Below, one piece after another: positions 1-7,302 of a DNA stretch of 9,524 nucleotides. Position 1 is the first letter of the stretch; each line of letters starts with the position of its first letter. Both the position numbers and the translations under genes were made by a program. A model generated the notes under the pieces. It was given only the letters and a program-made list of their open reading frames with translations. It had not been told where the DNA came from and ran no database searches. The stretch comes from Pseudomonadota bacterium (GTDB taxonomy: Bacteria; Pseudomonadota; Gammaproteobacteria; Burkholderiales; Sulfuriferulaceae): NCBI GenBank assembly GCA_021794855.1, contig JAJYPZ010000025.1:1-9524 (forward strand), given 5' to 3'.

Positions 1-597
1 GGAAGCGCGATCCGTGACGCTGGTTTTCGCAGATGGAGCGGCCATCTCGTTTTCGGGCTGCGTTTGACGTCGCGTTTTCGCTGCCGGGAAAGATTGACCG
101 GGAACGGAAGATGAACGATTATTGGCTGTTCCCGCGGTTACGGCGGGAGATACGACAAGATTGCCGTTATTGGGAGCGCCGCCGGCAGTTTTCATATTAG
201 GCGGGTCGAGCAGAATGGTGTATTCGCGCAACATCTTGCCGTTTCCCCAGTCGAGCTCGACAAGCATATCTATGAAGGGATCATTGACCGGGGTATCGGA
301 AGTCAGTTTTAATACCAGGCTTCCGTCAGGTTTTTTATCGAGCGCAAACTGGATATGCGTTATCGTACTATTTAATTCGAGATTGGCTTTTCTGAACGCA
401 TCGGGACTGGCTAACCGCGCATGCAGGTTGGATAGCTCTGCCGGATCTGTGGCAATAACATCGATTTTCGCTTTCAATGGCTGGCCCAAGGCGGACTCAA
501 CCGATAATTTCCCCAAACCCGCACTATGTGCTGCTGCCGCTTGCGCCATCAGCGCCACAGCAATCGACATGCTCGCCACAATTTTCTTTTTATACAT
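1..597 (-). CDS. fimV: FimV-like pilus assembly / polar hub protein, N-terminal part (runs off left edge)
   Basis: The 199 visible codons are the N-terminal part of a FimV-family protein, an inner-membrane/periplasmic organiser of type IV pili, twitching motility and cell-pole assembly. Residues 1-26 form a signal-like segment with basic residues MYKKK, then a hydrophobic stretch to AAAHSA. The conserved FimV N-terminal domain follows: GLGKLSVESALGQPLKAKI (27-45), SPDAFRKA (64-71) and LREYTILLDPP (123-133), which closely resemble the hallmark segments of Pseudomonas FimV. From about residue 135 it becomes a Pro/Ser/Thr/Asn/Gln-rich linker, as expected before the LysM domain, which would lie outside the window. 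The start is the ATG at 597-595, preceded by GAGGGG (611-606) with an 8-base spacer. It lies about 400 bases downstream of asd on the same strand, so it probably has its own promoter. Family assignment is strong; exact role is inferred. Confidence 0.88.
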   Translation of the reverse strand, partial: MYKKKIVASMSIAVALMAQAAAAHSAGLGKLSVESALGQPLKAKIDVIATDPAELSNLHARLASPDAFRKANLELNSTITHIQFALDKKPDGSLVLKLTSDTPVNDPFIDMLVELDWGNGKMLREYTILLDPPNMKTAGGAPNNGNLVVSPAVTAGTANNRSSSVPGQSFPAAKTRRQTQPENEMAAPSAKTSVTDRAS

Positions 598-999
598 TAT
601 ACCGACCCCTCTGTTTCGATAGCCTATCAGGTTTTTCTATTATTCCGCCCGGATTTCCGTCACTTACGCAAACAGCACAACTTTTCCTGTCTTTGACATG
701 CAGGATATAAACCGCCACCAACCCCTTTAAACCCTTTTTGCCGGCAATAATAAAATCCGGGAATACACGATGTTTTCTGTCCGCAGGATATGGGTACATC
801 AAGACCAAATAAATTACTCAGCCAGTCTATTGTTTATCAAATCACCAAGTTGCAGCAAAATCTTAAAGAAAATACGTCTAGAGTATACGAAATTTTATGT
901 TTTGCAAGGTTAAAATAACAGGTATTTCTTTTAGGCAAGCGCATAGCCGGTTAAATCGCCAAGCCGGAAATATATTACCGGGCTGCACACCTCGACCAT
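598..999. other. Long intergenic region between asd and fimV, no confident gene
   Basis: About 400 bases with no recognised gene. Read on the minus strand it holds the fimV ribosome binding site and a -10-like TATACT at 887-882 without a good -35 hexamer. It also has a G-rich run (734-712) and an open frame of 69 codons (799-590, ATG start, no Shine-Dalgarno) that ends 8 bases inside fimV. I see no convincing rho-independent terminator after asd. It most likely carries the fimV promoter and leader. Confidence 0.5.
606..611 (-). promoter_or_regulatory. Ribosome binding site of fimV
   Basis: GAGGGG read on the minus strand, 8 bases before the fimV ATG. It fixes the start at 597 and places the signal peptide at the very N-terminus. 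Confidence 0.7.
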
Positions 1000-2112
1000 T
1001 CATCGCTCATTCAGCAAAATACGCAACATGCGTCGCAACGGTTCGGCAGCGCCCCACAGCAATTGATCGCCCACGGTAAAAGCGGAAAGATAATCATCCC
1101 CCATATACAATTTGCGCAAACGTCCTACCGGGACTGCCAGGGTTCCGGTAACTGCAGCCGGGGTGAGCGCCTGTACGCTCGCATCGCGTTCATTGGGTAC
1201 CACCTTTACCCATTCGTTATGCGCCGCAATTATCGCTTCGATATCCGCGAGCGGCACGTTCCGCCTGAGCTTGATCGTCAGTGCCTGACTATGGCAGCGC
1301 ATTGCGCCGACCCGCACGCACAAGCCGTCGATGTTGACTGGCTCAACGGTTCCCAATATTTTATTTGTTTCGGCGCGCGCTTTCCATTCCTCCTTGCTTT
1401 GCCCGTTCCCCAAATCTTTATCTATCCAGGGTATGAGACTGCCTGCCAGCGGCACGCCGAAATTCGCGACCGGAAAATCTTTATCGCGCAATATTGCAGC
1501 AGTTTCGCGATCGATATCCAGTATCGCCGATGCCGGATCTGCGAGCAGCTTTTGCCCGCTGCCGTACATGGCTCCCATTTGCGTCAGCAACTCGCGCATA
1601 TTCTGCGCTCCGGCGCCGGACGCCGCCTGATACGTCATCGAAGAAATCCATTCGACCAGATTTTCCCGAAACAGCCCGCCCAGCGCCATCAACATCAACG
1701 AAACGGTACAGTTACCGCCGATATAATCTTTAACGCCCGCAGCGAGGGCTTCTTTAATGACGGAATGATTAACGGGGTCGAGAATTATGACGCTCCCGGT
1801 TTCCATCCGCAGAGTAGATGCCGCATCGATCCAGTAACCTTTCCAGCCGGCGGCGCGCAACGGCCCGAACACAGTTGCCGTATAATCGCCGCCCTGCGTG
1901 GAAATAATCGCATCCATGCTTTTAAGCGCAGCGATATCGTGCGCGTCTTTCAACACATCGATATCGCGTCCTATTGCCGGCGGCAATCCGCCGACCTGCG
2001 AGGTACTGAAAAAAACGGGCTCGAACAAATCGAAATCGTGTTCTTCACGCATCCGCTGCATCAATACCGATCCGACCATACCGCGCCAACCTACCAGACC
2101 TACTCGCATCAT
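1000..2112 (-). CDS. asd: Aspartate-semialdehyde dehydrogenase
   Basis: Cytoplasmic NADPH-dependent enzyme that converts L-aspartyl-4-phosphate to L-aspartate-4-semialdehyde, the branch point towards lysine/diaminopimelate, threonine and methionine. At 370 residues it belongs to the long Gram-negative class (E. coli Asd is 367). Visible features are the nucleotide-binding start [18 protein letters not shown] (4-21), the catalytic cysteine in GGNCTVSLM (Cys135), YQAASGAGA (161-169), and the catalytic histidine in [13 protein letters not shown] (His274). Cys and His fall at the same numbers as in E. coli. Two tandem ATG codons (2112 and 2109) are possible starts. AAGGTGA at 2123-2117 serves either, and the first gives the E. 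coli numbering. It follows leuB by 92 bases in the same direction and is probably part of the leu transcript. Confidence 0.97.
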   Translation of the reverse strand: MMRVGLVGWRGMVGSVLMQRMREEHDFDLFEPVFFSTSQVGGLPPAIGRDIDVLKDAHDIAALKSMDAIISTQGGDYTATVFGPLRAAGWKGYWIDAASTLRMETGSVIILDPVNHSVIKEALAAGVKDYIGGNCTVSLMLMALGGLFRENLVEWISSMTYQAASGAGAQNMRELLTQMGAMYGSGQKLLADPASAILDIDRETAAILRDKDFPVANFGVPLAGSLIPWIDKDLGNGQSKEEWKARAETNKILGTVEPVNIDGLCVRVGAMRCHSQALTIKLRRNVPLADIEAIIAAHNEWVKVVPNERDASVQALTPAAVTGTLAVPVGRLRKLYMGDDYLSAFTVGDQLLWGAAEPLRRMLRILLNER

Positions 2113-2204
2113 TTGCTCACCTTTACGCCTGATTTACCAAGCGCGTATTCTCCGATAATTCGTATATCGCCAGGAATTTTCCGAATCAGCTCTGCTTGCG
2201 CCGA

Positions 2205-3269
2205 TTATAAAGCGGCAACGACGGCATCGCCCATGGCCGCACATCCAACCAGTTTCGTTCCTGCCGTGTGGATATCCGCCGTACGCAACCCTGATGAAAT
2301 GGTTTTCTTTACGGCATTTTCAATCCGGTCCGCCAGCGCATCGTGGCCGAAGGTATAACGCAGCATCATCGCCGCGGACAAAATGGTCGCGAGCGGATTC
2401 GCAACATCTTTGCCTGCAATATCCGGCGCCGAACCGTGGATGGGTTCGTACATGCCTTTACGGTTCTGGTCCAGCGAAGCCGAACCTAGCATGCCTATCG
2501 AACCGGTCAGCATCGACGCTTCGTCCGACAAAATATCACCGAAGATATTCCCCGTCAAAATTACGTCGAACTGCTTCGGATTACGAACCAGTTGCATGGC
2601 CGCGTTATCGACGTACATATGCGACAATTCGACTTCGGGGTATTGTTTTGCGGTTTCGATCACGACTTCGCGCCATAATTCACTGGTTTCAAGCACGTTG
2701 GCTTTTTCGACCGAACATAATTTCTTGTTGCGTTTCATGGCAATCTGAAAACCGATATGAGCGACGCGCCGCACTTCCGATTCCGCATAGCGCATAGTAT
2801 TGTAGCCTTCGCGTTCGCCGTCGGCGTTGACGTGTATTCCGCGCGGCTGGCCGAAATACAGGTCACCGGTTAATTCCCGCACTATCATCAGATCCAGCCC
2901 CGATACGACCTCGGCTTTGAGACTGGAAGCATCAGCCAGCTCGGGATATAGTTGCGCAGGACGCAGATTGGCAAACAGATTCAGCTCTTTGCGTATCCGC
3001 AGCAGGCCTTGTTCCGGACGCATTGGTCGCGGTAAAGCATCGTATTGATATCCGCCCACCGCACCCAGCAGTATCGCATCGGCAGCACGGGCGAGATCAA
3101 GGGTCGCCGCTGGCAGCGGGTCGCCCGCTTCGTCGTAGCCCGCGCCGCCGATTGCGGCGTACTGGAGCTCTATTTCCAGTCCCTTGCCGGATACGGCCTG
3201 CAACACTTTCACTGCTTGCCCGATGACTTCCGGGCCTATCCCGTCGCCGGGTAACACCGCTATTTTCAT
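2205..3269 (-). CDS. leuB: 3-isopropylmalate dehydrogenase
   Basis: Cytoplasmic enzyme of leucine biosynthesis: NAD- and Mg2+-dependent oxidative decarboxylation of 3-isopropylmalate to 2-oxoisocaproate. The 354-residue length is normal. Seen are [16 protein letters not shown] (1-16), substrate-binding arginines R93, R103 and R131 (in [10 protein letters not shown]), catalytic Tyr138 and Lys189 (EKANVLET), metal-binding Asp221, Asp245 and Asp249 ([10 protein letters not shown]), and the NAD-binding loop [12 protein letters not shown] (275-286). The frame stays open a further 63 codons upstream to 3458, but that extension overlaps the end of leuD and has no similarity to the family, so the ATG at 3269 is chosen. 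Its ribosome binding site is weak (AGAAAGAACAGGC before ATG). It follows leuD by 83 bases. Confidence 0.98.
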   Translation of the reverse strand: MKIAVLPGDGIGPEVIGQAVKVLQAVSGKGLEIELQYAAIGGAGYDEAGDPLPAATLDLARAADAILLGAVGGYQYDALPRPMRPEQGLLRIRKELNLFANLRPAQLYPELADASSLKAEVVSGLDLMIVRELTGDLYFGQPRGIHVNADGEREGYNTMRYAESEVRRVAHIGFQIAMKRNKKLCSVEKANVLETSELWREVVIETAKQYPEVELSHMYVDNAAMQLVRNPKQFDVILTGNIFGDILSDEASMLTGSIGMLGSASLDQNRKGMYEPIHGSAPDIAGKDVANPLATILSAAMMLRYTFGHDALADRIENAVKKTISSGLRTADIHTAGTKLVGCAAMGDAVVAAL

Positions 3270-3352
3270 GCCTGTTCTTTCTACTCGTTCGCTAAATGGT
3301 ACGGATAATCGATCTGAATATTCCGGCTCGCCAGATACGTCGCGCTTGTTAA

Positions 3353-3988
3353 TTAAAACAGCCAGGGAGCGCTTTTTTGCCGTTGCGTTTCGTAAGCCTG
3401 GATACGATCGACATGCTGTAATGTCAGGCCGATATCGTCCAGTCCCTGCATCAGACAATATTTGCGATGCGCATCGACCGAAAATACGAATTCTTCGCCA
3501 GTGGGAGTACTCACTATCTGCCGCGACAAATCGATTTTCAGCCGGTACCCCTCTTGTGTCCGGACATCGGCAAACAACCGGTCGATGGTAGCTGCATCCA
3601 GCACTACAGGCAACAGCCCGTTTTTAAAACAGTTATTGTAAAAAATATCAGCAAAACTCGGCGCTACAATCGCGCGGATGCCGAAATCTTCCAGTGCCCA
3701 CGGCGCATGTTCGCGACTGGAACCGCAGCCGAAATTTTCTCGCGCCAGCAATACCTGCGCATCCTGATAGCGTGCCTGATTGAGTACGAATTCCGGATTC
3801 AGCGGCCGCGCGCTGCAATCCTGTCCCGGTTCGCCGTGATCCAGATACCGCCATTCGTCGAACAGATTGGGCCCAAATCCGCTGCGCTGTATGGATTTCA
3901 GAAACTGCTTGGGAATAATCGCATCGGTATCGACATTGGCGCGATCAAGCGGTGCCACCAGACCTTCCAGCAATGTAAATGCACGCAT
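3353..3988 (-). CDS. leuD: 3-isopropylmalate dehydratase small subunit
   Basis: Small subunit of isopropylmalate isomerase, which pairs with LeuC to convert 2-isopropylmalate to 3-isopropylmalate in leucine biosynthesis. The 211 residues match the bacterial LeuD length. Motifs seen are [16 protein letters not shown] (15-30), the swivel-domain signature [16 protein letters not shown] (84-99), and [18 protein letters not shown] (103-120). The ATG at 3988 shares its A with the TAA stop of the small lipoprotein gene (TAATG). Ribosomes finishing the lipoprotein probably re-initiate on leuD. A GGAT close to the start gives only a modest Shine-Dalgarno signal. Confidence 0.97.
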   Translation of the reverse strand: MRAFTLLEGLVAPLDRANVDTDAIIPKQFLKSIQRSGFGPNLFDEWRYLDHGEPGQDCSARPLNPEFVLNQARYQDAQVLLARENFGCGSSREHAPWALEDFGIRAIVAPSFADIFYNNCFKNGLLPVVLDAATIDRLFADVRTQEGYRLKIDLSRQIVSTPTGEEFVFSVDAHRKYCLMQGLDDIGLTLQHVDRIQAYETQRQKSAPWLF

Positions 3989-4116
3989 TATTTATCCGCT
4001 TTCCTTTGTATGGAACTTCCGACCTGCTGTAAATCCTCGCCAAAACCTTGCATGGTATGACAACCGGACAAATTCACCATGACTAGCGCCGTCGCCAGCA
4101 ACATCAAAATACGCAT
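3988..4116 (-). CDS. Entericidin-like small lipoprotein inside the leu operon
   Basis: A 42-residue protein. It has a short hydrophobic signal ([15 protein letters not shown]), a lipobox LSGC with Cys19, and a mature part [14 protein letters not shown] followed by a Lys/Arg-rich tail. The Cys-x-Thr-Met-x-Gly-x-Gly-x-Asp-x-Gln-x-x-Gly layout is typical of the entericidin A/B family of tiny membrane-anchored lipoproteins; entericidin B is bacteriolytic and entericidin A its antidote in E. coli. The start at 4116 has a strong GAGGGG (4128-4123), 6 bases upstream, built on the leuC stop codon. Its TAA overlaps the leuD ATG (TAATG). It therefore lies between the two subunit genes of one enzyme and may also serve as a translational relay to leuD. 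No partner toxin/antitoxin gene is adjacent, so a toxic role is not supported here. Confidence 0.85.
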   Translation of the reverse strand: MRILMLLATALVMVNLSGCHTMQGFGEDLQQVGSSIQRKADK

Positions 4117-4122
4117 TTTATT

Positions 4123-4128
4123 CCCCTC
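4123..4128 (-). promoter_or_regulatory. Ribosome binding site of the entericidin-like gene
   Basis: GAGGGG on the minus strand overlapping the leuC TGA, with a 6-base spacer to the ATG at 4116. It is among the strongest Shine-Dalgarno sites in this stretch and argues that the small gene is really translated. Confidence 0.75.
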
Positions 4129-5527
4129 AATACTCACGAACGTCTACAAAATGTCCAGCCAGAGCCGCCGCAGCTGCCATGGCCGGGCTGACCAGATGCG
4201 TACGCCCCCCCTGTCCCTGCCGCCCTTCGAAGTTACGATTCGATGTCGAGGCGCATCGCTCGCCGGGTTCGAGCTTGTCGGCATTCATCGCCAGACACAT
4301 CGAACAGCCGGGATCGCGCCATTCAAAACCAGCCGCCATAAATAATTTATCCAGACCTTCCTCTTCAGCCTGGCGCTTGACCAGTCCAGAACCGGGTACC
4401 ACCATCGCCAGTTTGACATTAGCTGCCTTGGTCCTGCCTTTGATTACGGCCGCAGCCGCACGCAAATCCTCTATACGCGAATTGGTACAGGAACCGATAA
4501 ATACCTTGTCGACAGCAATATCTATAAGCCGGGTATTTGCAGCCAACCCCATGTAAGTAAGGGCTCGCTGCCAATCCTTTTGCTTGCCATCGCCCGCCTG
4601 CGCAGGATCAGGGATACTAGCGGTCACTGCCACCACCATTTCTGGCGAAGTGCCCCAAGTCACCTGCGGTGCGATTACAGCCGCATCCAGCGTCACTTCA
4701 TAATCGAACACGGCATCCGCATCGGAAACCAGCGTGCGCCACCAGTTCTCCGCCTGATCCCACATTTCCCCTGTCGGCGCAGCAGGTCGACCGCGGACAT
4801 ATTCCAGCGTTTTTTCGTCCACTGCGACGATCCCGGAACGCGCTCCTGCTTCGATAGCCATATTGCAGAGCGTCATTCGGCCTTCCATCGACAAACCGCG
4901 GATCGCCGAACCGGCGAATTCGATGGCGTAGCCGGTGCCGCCAGCGGTGCCTATGACACCGATAATCGCCAGCGCCACATCTTTAGCCGTGACCCCCGCC
5001 CCCAGCTCGCCTTCAACCGATACGCGCATCGACTTCGCTTTTCTGGTAACCAGGCATTGGGTCGCCAGTACATGCTCGACTTCGGACGTGCCTATTCCGA
5101 ATGCCAGTGCGCCGAACGCGCCGTGCGTACTGGTGTGCGAATCGCCGCAGACTACCGTCATGCCCGGCAGCGTATAGCCTTGCTCAGGCCCGATGACATG
5201 CACTATGCCTTGACGCACATCGTCCATTTTGAACTCGACTATACCGAATTCCGCGCAATTTTTATCCAGCGTTTCTACCTGCAAACGCGAAACGGGATCG
5301 ACTATGCCCTCCGACCGGTGCGTAGTTGGCACGTTATGGTCCGGTACGGCCACCGTAGACGAAATGCGCCAGGGCTTGCGCCCGGCCAGCCGCAAGCCCT
5401 CGAAAGCCTGCGGACTGGTCACTTCGTGCACCAGATGCCGGTCGATATACAGCAATGCAGCCCCATCGTCCTCGGCATGAACCAGATGCGCATGCCAAAG
5501 TTTATCGTACAAGGTTTGTGCGCTCAT
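4127..5527 (-). CDS. leuC: 3-isopropylmalate dehydratase large subunit
   Basis: Large, [4Fe-4S]-bearing subunit of isopropylmalate isomerase (aconitase family), cytoplasmic, acting with LeuD in leucine biosynthesis. The 466-residue length equals E. coli LeuC. Seen are [12 protein letters not shown] (5-16), [14 protein letters not shown] (126-139), [14 protein letters not shown] (343-356) with cluster ligand Cys347, and [11 protein letters not shown] (405-415) with Cys408 and Cys411. The C-terminal [12 protein letters not shown] signature is at 428-439. The start is ATG 5527 with AGG about 10 bases upstream. It is the first gene of the leu block. A TATAAT lies 33 bases upstream, leaving a leader too short for an enteric-type leu attenuator peptide. 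Confidence 0.98.
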   Translation of the reverse strand: MSAQTLYDKLWHAHLVHAEDDGAALLYIDRHLVHEVTSPQAFEGLRLAGRKPWRISSTVAVPDHNVPTTHRSEGIVDPVSRLQVETLDKNCAEFGIVEFKMDDVRQGIVHVIGPEQGYTLPGMTVVCGDSHTSTHGAFGALAFGIGTSEVEHVLATQCLVTRKAKSMRVSVEGELGAGVTAKDVALAIIGVIGTAGGTGYAIEFAGSAIRGLSMEGRMTLCNMAIEAGARSGIVAVDEKTLEYVRGRPAAPTGEMWDQAENWWRTLVSDADAVFDYEVTLDAAVIAPQVTWGTSPEMVVAVTASIPDPAQAGDGKQKDWQRALTYMGLAANTRLIDIAVDKVFIGSCTNSRIEDLRAAAAVIKGRTKAANVKLAMVVPGSGLVKRQAEEEGLDKLFMAAGFEWRDPGCSMCLAMNADKLEPGERCASTSNRNFEGRQGQGGRTHLVSPAMAAAAALAGHFVDVREY

Positions 5528-5559
5528 GACTTTAACCTAATTCACCAATCGAACCGAAA

Positions 5560-5565
5560 ATTATA
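5560..5565 (-). promoter_or_regulatory. Candidate -10 element for the leuC operon
   Basis: A perfect TATAAT on the minus strand, 32 bases ahead of the leuC ATG, in an AT-rich 86-base gap. The predicted transcript start is near 5552, giving a leader of roughly 25 bases. No good -35 hexamer is present 15-19 bases upstream (only AT-rich sequence), so an activator or UP-like element may be needed. Confidence 0.42.
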
Positions 5566-5613
5566 CACAATGCAGGAAAATATAATAAATATTCCCGCAG
5601 GAAATTCATCATT

Positions 5614-6162
5614 TTAATTTTTGCGCTGCCAATGAGGGAAATATTGCCGGAATTTTAAAATCTTAGGTTTGATAATATGAAAACAGTAAGCTTGATCCGG
5701 ATGAAGGCTGAAATAATGCTGATGCTCCGCTTCGGCGGGGTAAAACGTTGCGGCCGGTACGACTTCGGTCACGATATCCTCATCCAGCCCCGCTTGCGCG
5801 TGAGCAATCACTTTCATTGCGACAGCCTGCTGTTCGATGTTGTGATAAAAAATTGCCGATCGATACTGCGATCCGCGATCGTTTCCCTGCCGATTGAGCG
5901 TAGTCGGATCATGTATGGCGAAAAATATTTCCAGCAATTGCGCATATTCGATCACGGCAGGATCGAAATGCAATTCGACGACTTCAGCGTGTCCGGTCTG
6001 CCCGGAACAGACCGAGACGTAGTCGGGATTCGGCATGGAGCCGCCCATATAACCCGAAATCACTGAGTTTACGCCTTGCACCGATTCATATACTGCTTCC
6101 AGGCACCAGAAGCAACCGCCGGCCAAGGTCGCTATCGAACGCGGCGAATTCTTCTCTATCAT
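5614..6162 (-). CDS. msrA: Peptide-methionine (S)-S-oxide reductase
   Basis: Repairs oxidised methionine by reducing the S-epimer of methionine sulfoxide, usually with thioredoxin. The protein has 182 residues. Seen are the catalytic motif GGCFWCLEAVYE (15-26) with Cys17, the GYMGG region, the conserved SGQTGHAEVVELHFDP segment, RQGNDRGSQYRSAIFY, and a C-terminal HPDQAYCFHIIKPK segment whose Cys is a likely resolving residue. The ATG at 6162 is chosen because GAGGGA (6174-6169) lies 6 bases upstream. A TTG further out at 6195 keeps the frame but has no ribosome binding site. No signal peptide is seen, so it should be cytoplasmic. It lies 86 bases upstream of leuC in the same direction and diverges from the 138-residue protein gene. 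A weak 4-bp hairpin with a T-rich tail after its stop is not a convincing terminator. Confidence 0.97.
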   Translation of the reverse strand: MIEKNSPRSIATLAGGCFWCLEAVYESVQGVNSVISGYMGGSMPNPDYVSVCSGQTGHAEVVELHFDPAVIEYAQLLEIFFAIHDPTTLNRQGNDRGSQYRSAIFYHNIEQQAVAMKVIAHAQAGLDEDIVTEVVPAATFYPAEAEHQHYFSLHPDQAYCFHIIKPKILKFRQYFPHWQRKN

Positions 6163-6245
6163 AGTCCGTCCCTCGCCAACATATACCAAATACAAAAAAA
6201 CAGGTTAAAATATCATTTTCCACTCAGATAATAAAGGAAGCAGGC
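6163..6245. other. Divergent intergenic region between msrA and the 138-residue protein gene
   Basis: An AT-rich gap of 83 bases between divergent genes. It holds both ribosome binding sites (GAGGGA for msrA, AAAGGAAG for the plus-strand gene) and an A-run at 6194-6200. Promoters for both directions should lie here or inside the neighbouring 5' ends. Candidate -10 sites (TAAAAT at 6206-6211 plus; TATATG at 6185-6180 minus) are weak and lack good -35 partners. Confidence 0.4.
6169..6174 (-). promoter_or_regulatory. Ribosome binding site of msrA
   Basis: GAGGGA on the minus strand, 6 bases before the ATG at 6162. It decides this start over the in-frame TTG at 6195. Confidence 0.7.
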
Positions 6246-6662
6246 ATGTCAGGACATTTCCCTTTCAGCGGCAATACCAACCGCGTAAGCGTATTCGGTT
6301 TTTACGATCGTTACAATCTGAATCAAAGCCTGCAGGAAAAATATTACAAGTGGTGGTACGACTGGGCGAAAAATTTCGTCATGAACGATCCGGATCTGAA
6401 AGCCACCAAGGGACGCGAATTCGAAAACTTTCCCTACGGCCAGCATTCTCATGTCGATTTCCATTTGCATCAAGGCGCTTGGACTACGACTTTGATCGAT
6501 CTGGGTGGCTTCATTAAAGGTACATTGTTCGGCAAAATGAATGATGATGCCATGCATAAACTCGATGAAGAACACCATGAGTTCCTGCATAATCTCGCCA
6601 AGGAAGCCGAAAAAAATCCGCGTCCGGAAAGTCCGGACATAGGCTATTTCCGTCATTTCTGA
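6246..6662 (+). CDS. Unrecognised His- and aromatic-rich 138-residue protein
   Basis: I do not recognise this protein. It has 138 residues, no signal peptide, no clear membrane helix and no cysteine. There are 10 histidines (4, 67, 69, 73, 75, 104, 110, 111, 115, 137), clustered in YGQHSHVDFHLHQGAW (64-79) and DEEHHEFLHNL (107-117). Aromatics are dense in EKYYKWWYDWAKNF (31-44). The middle TTLIDLGGFIKGTLFG (81-96) is mildly hydrophobic, and the C-terminus is charged and likely helical. The His pattern could bind metal, but this is inference only. The gene looks real: AAAGGAAG sits shortly before the ATG, and its TGA stop lies one base before the start of nth. It diverges from msrA across an AT-rich 83-base gap. 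It heads a tightly packed run with nth, the FIST gene and the DUF1841 gene, so co-expression is likely. Confidence 0.8.
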   Translation: MSGHFPFSGNTNRVSVFGFYDRYNLNQSLQEKYYKWWYDWAKNFVMNDPDLKATKGREFENFPYGQHSHVDFHLHQGAWTTTLIDLGGFIKGTLFGKMNDDAMHKLDEEHHEFLHNLAKEAEKNPRPESPDIGYFRHF

Positions 6663-6663
6663 T

Positions 6664-7302
6664 TTGAATGCTCAACAGCGCCGCGAAATTTTCATTCGTT
6701 TCGCGGCAGGCAACCCAACTCCAACCACCGAACTTCAATTCCACAGCACTTTCGAATTGCTCGTCGCCGTGATTCTGTCCGCTCAGGCTACCGACAAAAG
6801 CGTTAACCGGGTCACTGCCAATCTGTTTCGTAAAGCCGATACGCCTGCAGGGTTTCTCAAGCTTGGTCTGACTGAATTGGAACAGGCCATACAAAGTATA
6901 GGGCTATATAAAAGCAAGGCGCGGCATCTGCTTGCGACCTGCGAAATCCTGGTTTCGCGATACGCCGGCCAAGTGCCCGACAATCGCGCCGCGCTGGAAG
7001 AGTTGCCCGGCGTAGGCCGTAAAACGGCTAACGTCGTACTCAATACCGCTTTCAACACAGCAGTTATCGCGGTCGATACCCATATTTTTCGCGTCGCGAA
7101 CCGAACCGGACTCGCCCCTGGCAAAACGGTGCTGGAAGTCGAACGCAAATTAATGAAAGCCGTCCCCAAGGAATATCGGCTTCATGCGCATCATTGGCTA
7201 ATCTTGCACGGACGATATACCTGTAAAGCGCGTAAGCCCGATTGCCCGCAATGCATAATCGCCGATTTATGTTCATATCGGGATAAAACGTCAAATATAT
7301 GA
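6664..7302 (+). CDS. nth: Endonuclease III (DNA glycosylase / AP lyase)
   Basis: Base-excision repair enzyme that removes oxidised pyrimidines and cuts abasic sites. It has 212 residues, essentially the E. coli Nth length. Seen are FELLVAVILSAQATDKSVN (30-48), the helix-hairpin-helix LPGVGRKTANVVL (114-126) with catalytic Lys120, and VDTHIFRV (137-144) with Asp138. The [4Fe-4S] ligands Cys187, Cys194, Cys197 and Cys203 show the C-x6-C-x2-C-x5-C spacing, and all six key residues carry E. coli numbers. The start is a TTG at 6664, one base after the upstream stop; an ATG at 6668 is out of frame. No Shine-Dalgarno is seen, so translation is probably coupled to the upstream gene. Its TGA overlaps the next ATG (ATGA). 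Confidence 0.96.
   Translation: MNAQQRREIFIRFAAGNPTPTTELQFHSTFELLVAVILSAQATDKSVNRVTANLFRKADTPAGFLKLGLTELEQAIQSIGLYKSKARHLLATCEILVSRYAGQVPDNRAALEELPGVGRKTANVVLNTAFNTAVIAVDTHIFRVANRTGLAPGKTVLEVERKLMKAVPKEYRLHAHHWLILHGRYTCKARKPDCPQCIIADLCSYRDKTSNI

Noticed and set aside
618..628. Short palindrome GATAGCCTATC upstream of fimV as an operator
   Set aside because: Only five bases per arm and a single copy; this is expected by chance at this length.
2185..2210. Hairpin AATCGGC/GCTGATT at the leuB stop as a terminator
   Set aside because: The stem contains a G-T pair, the loop is 9 bases and no T-run follows, so it would not act as a rho-independent terminator; asd is probably transcribed through it.
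1063..2358. Long open frame of 431 codons on the plus strand opposite asd and the end of leuB
   Set aside because: It spans two genes and their intergenic gap on the other strand, has Arg/His/Cys-rich shadow composition and no family motif.
3270..3458. N-terminal extension of leuB by 63 codons
   Set aside because: The extension overlaps the end of leuD by about 100 bases and has no similarity to the LeuB family, whereas [14 protein letters not shown] at 3269 is the canonical start.
4580..5617. Long open frame of 345 codons on the plus strand opposite leuC
   Set aside because: It is fully antisense to leuC, which is certain from its catalytic cysteines and length. The peptide is rich in Arg/His/Pro with no recognisable motif, as expected of a shadow frame, and I see no ribosome binding site that would argue otherwise.
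6163..6195. Longer msrA start at TTG 6195
   Set aside because: No ribosome binding site precedes it, while the ATG at 6162 has GAGGGA at good spacing and gives a normal MsrA.
6249..6656. Minus-strand open frame of 135 codons opposite the 138-residue protein
   Set aside because: The plus frame has a ribosome binding site and a tight junction to nth. The minus frame lies wholly within it and would start and end without any supporting signal.
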